Below, piece by piece: positions 61,427-64,000 of a DNA stretch of 64,000 nucleotides. The position numbers and the translations under genes are program-made. Under the pieces are notes generated by a model. That model did not search any database. It was not told the DNA's origin and was given only the letters and a program-made list of their open reading frames with translations. This DNA is from Pseudofrankia saprophytica (GTDB taxonomy: Bacteria; Actinomycetota; Actinomycetes; Frankiales; Frankiaceae): positions 3,415,671-3,479,670 of the forward strand of contig NZ_KI912266.1 of assembly GCF_000235425.2 (NCBI RefSeq). The letters are read 5' to 3'. The first letter of the stretch is position 1. Each line of letters opens with the position of its first letter.

Positions 61427-63994
61427 CTATCCGGCTTGGAGGGTGAAGTCGTCGGCCTGCAGGGGTCCGCCGCCCTGGTTTTTGTTGAGGTAGACGGTGG
61501 CCTTGGTGGTGTTGGCGCCTGTGGTGAAGGTGACCCAGGTTGCCGCCCAGGCAGTTGAGTCGACGGTGCTGTGCAGTGGCGTTCCGCCGAAGTCTTTGAC
61601 GCCGAGAGATGCACGGACGTCGGCGGAGCCCCTCTTGATATAGCCGCCGAAGGTGTATTTGGTGTTCGGCGTCAGTCCGGTCGCGGTGTAGCGGATGCCG
61701 CTGCAGGTGCCGTCTAGTTCGAGCGCGCCGTTTCCTGAGAAGACCGTGTCGTGGGTAATGGCGACGTGGCCGTCGGTTGTCCATGGGCTGGTCGTGTTCT
61801 CGAATCCTGCGGCGGGAAGGCCGTTGTGTGTCGCTTCGAGTTCGGCCAGCTGGAAGCCGTAGTCCGTGGTGCCATTCTCGTTAGTGACCGCGCCCAGCCG
61901 AGTCGCGGAAACCCGTAGGTAGCGGTAGGAGCCGGGAGCGACGTCGAAGGTCTGGGGGCCGTCGACGGGCTTGCCGTCGTTGTAATTGCCTGTCTTGTAG
62001 AGGGTATTCCAAGACTGATCATCGGAAGAGCCGGCGATCGTGAAGGCGGTGGGGAAACCCGCGCCGTTGTGCGCGTAAGTGTCACGAGGCCAGAGCGTGA
62101 CGGTGTCGACTGGTTTGGTCGCGCCGAAATCGCTCTGGATGTATTCGCCGGCGTTGGGTGTGGTGTGGGTGGCAGAGCTCCAGCCTTCGTTCGGGCCGCC
62201 AGCGCCGTCACCGTCGAAGCTGTGCCGCTGGCCGTCCACGGCGAAGGTCAGGTCCCAGCCGTGCTTCGGGTCCTTCACCGAGCTGCTGGCGGTGGTGGTC
62301 GCTCCTGACGCGGCGGCGGCGAGGTCGGTGACGACCGGTTGCGGGGAGGTCGCGACGGTCCCGGGGGGTTGGGTGGTGGGAGCGAGGCGCAGCAGGGTGA
62401 CGCTGTGGTCCGCCAAGGCGATCACAGCTTGGTAGGACGTGGCGGCCGGCTGCACCGTCGCGGCGACAACGGGGGCGTTTTCGGATGCGGCCGGGCGCGC
62501 ACCTTTGACGCTCGTGTAGTAGTTGCCCTCGGTCTTGCTGACCCGGGTCTGGGTCACGGAGAAAGCGGTTTGGGCGTAGGGCAGCTGGCCGAGTGAAAGC
62601 TTCATCGTGGTCGCAGCCGCCGTGTTGTTCCACAGCAGCAGTGTCATCTCGCCTGTGGTCGAGTTCTTGCTGGCCAGGCCGTTGACGTCGTTCGTGCTGA
62701 CGCCGGGTCCGGTGACGGTCGTGGTCAGTCGGGATCCGGCGAGTTGGGAGTACATCTGGAAGACGTTGGCCGCCGCCTTGCGGTGCCCGGTGTCGGTGAG
62801 CAGCCCGAGATCTCCGCTGAACTCGACGGCCGGTTTTCCTCCTTCCATGGCGCTGAAATAGTAGATTTTGTCGAGGTCGGAGCCAACGGCCGAGCTGAGT
62901 TGCTTGGCGACATCCGATGCGCCACCGCTGCCGCCGTTAGCGTCGCCGCCCGTGCCAGCGTCCACGTTGTCCGAATTAGCATTCCACTCGGTGAGATAGA
63001 GCTTGGCCGAGCCGCGCCCGGCGGTGTCGATCATTTGCCGTGCGGTGGCGGCTGACACGCCGGCGGTGCCGCGGAAGTCTCCGGGTGTGTTGAAGTCGTC
63101 GGTCAGGTACTGGTGGTAGGAGAAGAAGTCCATCGGTATCCGGGGGTTCGCCTGCAGCCAGCTCAGGAAAGCCGCGTTGAACGGAATGTTTTTCGGGAGA
63201 AATGCAAGGGATGCTGCGCCGTCGCCGCCGACGAGGGCCGTGGGGTCGGCGGCCTTGACCGCGGTGGCTGCCGCGGCGTACATCGACTCGTACTGTTCGA
63301 CGGTGCCGTTCCAGAACTCGCCGTCGGGTTCGTTCCAGATCTCCCAGGTCCAGCCGCTGTAGCCGAGCGTTCGGTAGTGCCGGACCATGGCGGTGACGGC
63401 GTCTGCCCAGGCCTTGTCCGAGTCCGGCGGTCCAAACACGACCGGGCCTAACGCCTTGGGGGTGTAGGACAGCGAAATGAACGGATCCAAACCGTTGTGG
63501 GCCAGCGGCAGCAGTACCTTGTCGAGGTAGCTGAAGTCGTAGGTGATCGCACCGGATGCGTCCTTGTGCACAACGTGGTAATAGCCGTCGTCGAAGACAT
63601 GGTCGAGGCGGACCTGCCGAACACCCATACTGGACAGCTGGCCTGCCTGCTGCGCGAACCAGTGCTGGTTCTGCATGGGGCCATACCCGCCCTCAGCGAC
63701 GTTCAGGAGCTGGTCCGGATCGATGGCGCCATCAGCGGTGGCGAAGTCGGTGGATAAGGTCGCTCCGTCGTCCGCCGGCGTGGGCGCAACCGCCGCGACG
63801 GAGCGCGCCGTCACGGCAGTTGACCCCTGGCTCGAACAGGCCGAGAGAGACGTTGGCGACGAGGACCCGCACGCCACGAGGAGGCCCCCGGCCATCACCG
63901 CGACGAGGCCCACGGCACACCTCGTCCCGCGGGGCTTCCGTCGAGTACTCCGGCCGGCAACCTTGTCGCTAACCCGATGATTGGAACGTTTCAT
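61427..63994 (-). CDS. Secreted GH39-like glycoside hydrolase lipoprotein with F5/8C and carbohydrate-binding domains
   Basis: This 855-residue protein starts six bases inside the window edge. A lipoprotein signal ends GLLVAC (Cys42). Residues about 95-450 form a GH39-type barrel: proton donor Glu222 in WEIWNEPDGEF and probable nucleophile Glu336 in LYLTEWNANSD. A beta-rich part follows (about 450-560), then a discoidin F5/8C domain (about 565-720: TFAVDGQRHSFDGDG up to YGFQLAELEA) and a C-terminal CBM4/9-like domain (about 725-855, DFTLQAG end). It would hydrolyse xylosides or related glycosides of plant or microbial polysaccharide outside the cell. GC content is lower than in the catabolic blocks, so transfer is possible. 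Confidence 0.88.
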   Translation of the reverse strand: MKRSNHRVSDKVAGRSTRRKPRGTRCAVGLVAVMAGGLLVACGSSSPTSLSACSSQGSTAVTARSVAAVAPTPADDGATLSTDFATADGAIDPDQLLNVAEGGYGPMQNQHWFAQQAGQLSSMGVRQVRLDHVFDDGYYHVVHKDASGAITYDFSYLDKVLLPLAHNGLDPFISLSYTPKALGPVVFGPPDSDKAWADAVTAMVRHYRTLGYSGWTWEIWNEPDGEFWNGTVEQYESMYAAAATAVKAADPTALVGGDGAASLAFLPKNIPFNAAFLSWLQANPRIPMDFFSYHQYLTDDFNTPGDFRGTAGVSAATARQMIDTAGRGSAKLYLTEWNANSDNVDAGTGGDANGGSGGASDVAKQLSSAVGSDLDKIYYFSAMEGGKPAVEFSGDLGLLTDTGHRKAAANVFQMYSQLAGSRLTTTVTGPGVSTNDVNGLASKNSTTGEMTLLLWNNTAAATTMKLSLGQLPYAQTAFSVTQTRVSKTEGNYYTSVKGARPAASENAPVVAATVQPAATSYQAVIALADHSVTLLRLAPTTQPPGTVATSPQPVVTDLAAAASGATTTASSSVKDPKHGWDLTFAVDGQRHSFDGDGAGGPNEGWSSATHTTPNAGEYIQSDFGATKPVDTVTLWPRDTYAHNGAGFPTAFTIAGSSDDQSWNTLYKTGNYNDGKPVDGPQTFDVAPGSYRYLRVSATRLGAVTNENGTTDYGFQLAELEATHNGLPAAGFENTTSPWTTDGHVAITHDTVFSGNGALELDGTCSGIRYTATGLTPNTKYTFGGYIKRGSADVRASLGVKDFGGTPLHSTVDSTAWAATWVTFTTGANTTKATVYLNKNQGGGPLQADDFTLQAG

Positions 63995-64000
63995 AATGTG

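Overview
The window is very GC-rich DNA from an actinobacterium. GTG, TTG and probably CTG starts, ATGA/GTGA gene overlaps, F420-type LLM oxidoreductases, a DUF5753-type XRE regulator with a DUF6879 partner, and a DUF2637 membrane protein all point to a filamentous actinomycete. A Frankia-like genome would fit, but no marker gene here proves it.

Layout. 1-2469: end of an ABC permease, then a histidine kinase/response regulator pair. 2559-23760: a dense acyl-CoA catabolism region with acyl-CoA dehydrogenases, enoyl-CoA hydratases, short-chain dehydrogenases, thiolase-like/DUF35 proteins, LLM oxidoreductases, a TesB-type thioesterase and a FadR-type GntR regulator. 24105-27314: an accessory locus with XRE regulator, DUF6879 protein, a 77-aa protein, and divergently a small protein with a Cys-rich tail plus an aminoglycoside-phosphotransferase-like kinase. 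27383-27740: debris of an IS701 transposase and an exonuclease III-like gene. 27776-41556: second catabolic block (MaoC protein, amidohydrolase, aldehyde dehydrogenase, SDR, F420 oxidoreductase, enoyl-CoA hydratase, substrate-binding lipoprotein, SnoaL-like protein, second GntR regulator, thioesterase, AMP-forming ligase, D-aminoacylase-like hydrolase).

41690-54096 is a patchwork: truncated LmeA-like and MMPL genes, a large ATPase-LuxR regulator, an island of methyltransferase, UbiA-like membrane protein and flavin monooxygenase, an ABC/anti-sigma/sigma operon whose last gene is frameshifted, and an IS1380-type transposase fragment. 54240-61055: a 1,328-residue protein of unknown function flanked by two direct copies of a cassette (tiny ORF plus DUF2637 gene), one copy decayed. 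61427-63994: a secreted GH39-like lipoprotein with carbohydrate-binding modules.

The two catabolic blocks share a recurring AT-rich 16-bp sequence, roughly AATTA-N4-ACTAATT, in at least nine intergenic regions. They look like one regulon for CoA-thioester breakdown of a bulky or branched substrate (sterol- or terpenoid-like is a guess). The FadR-type regulators encoded in the blocks are natural candidates to bind it.
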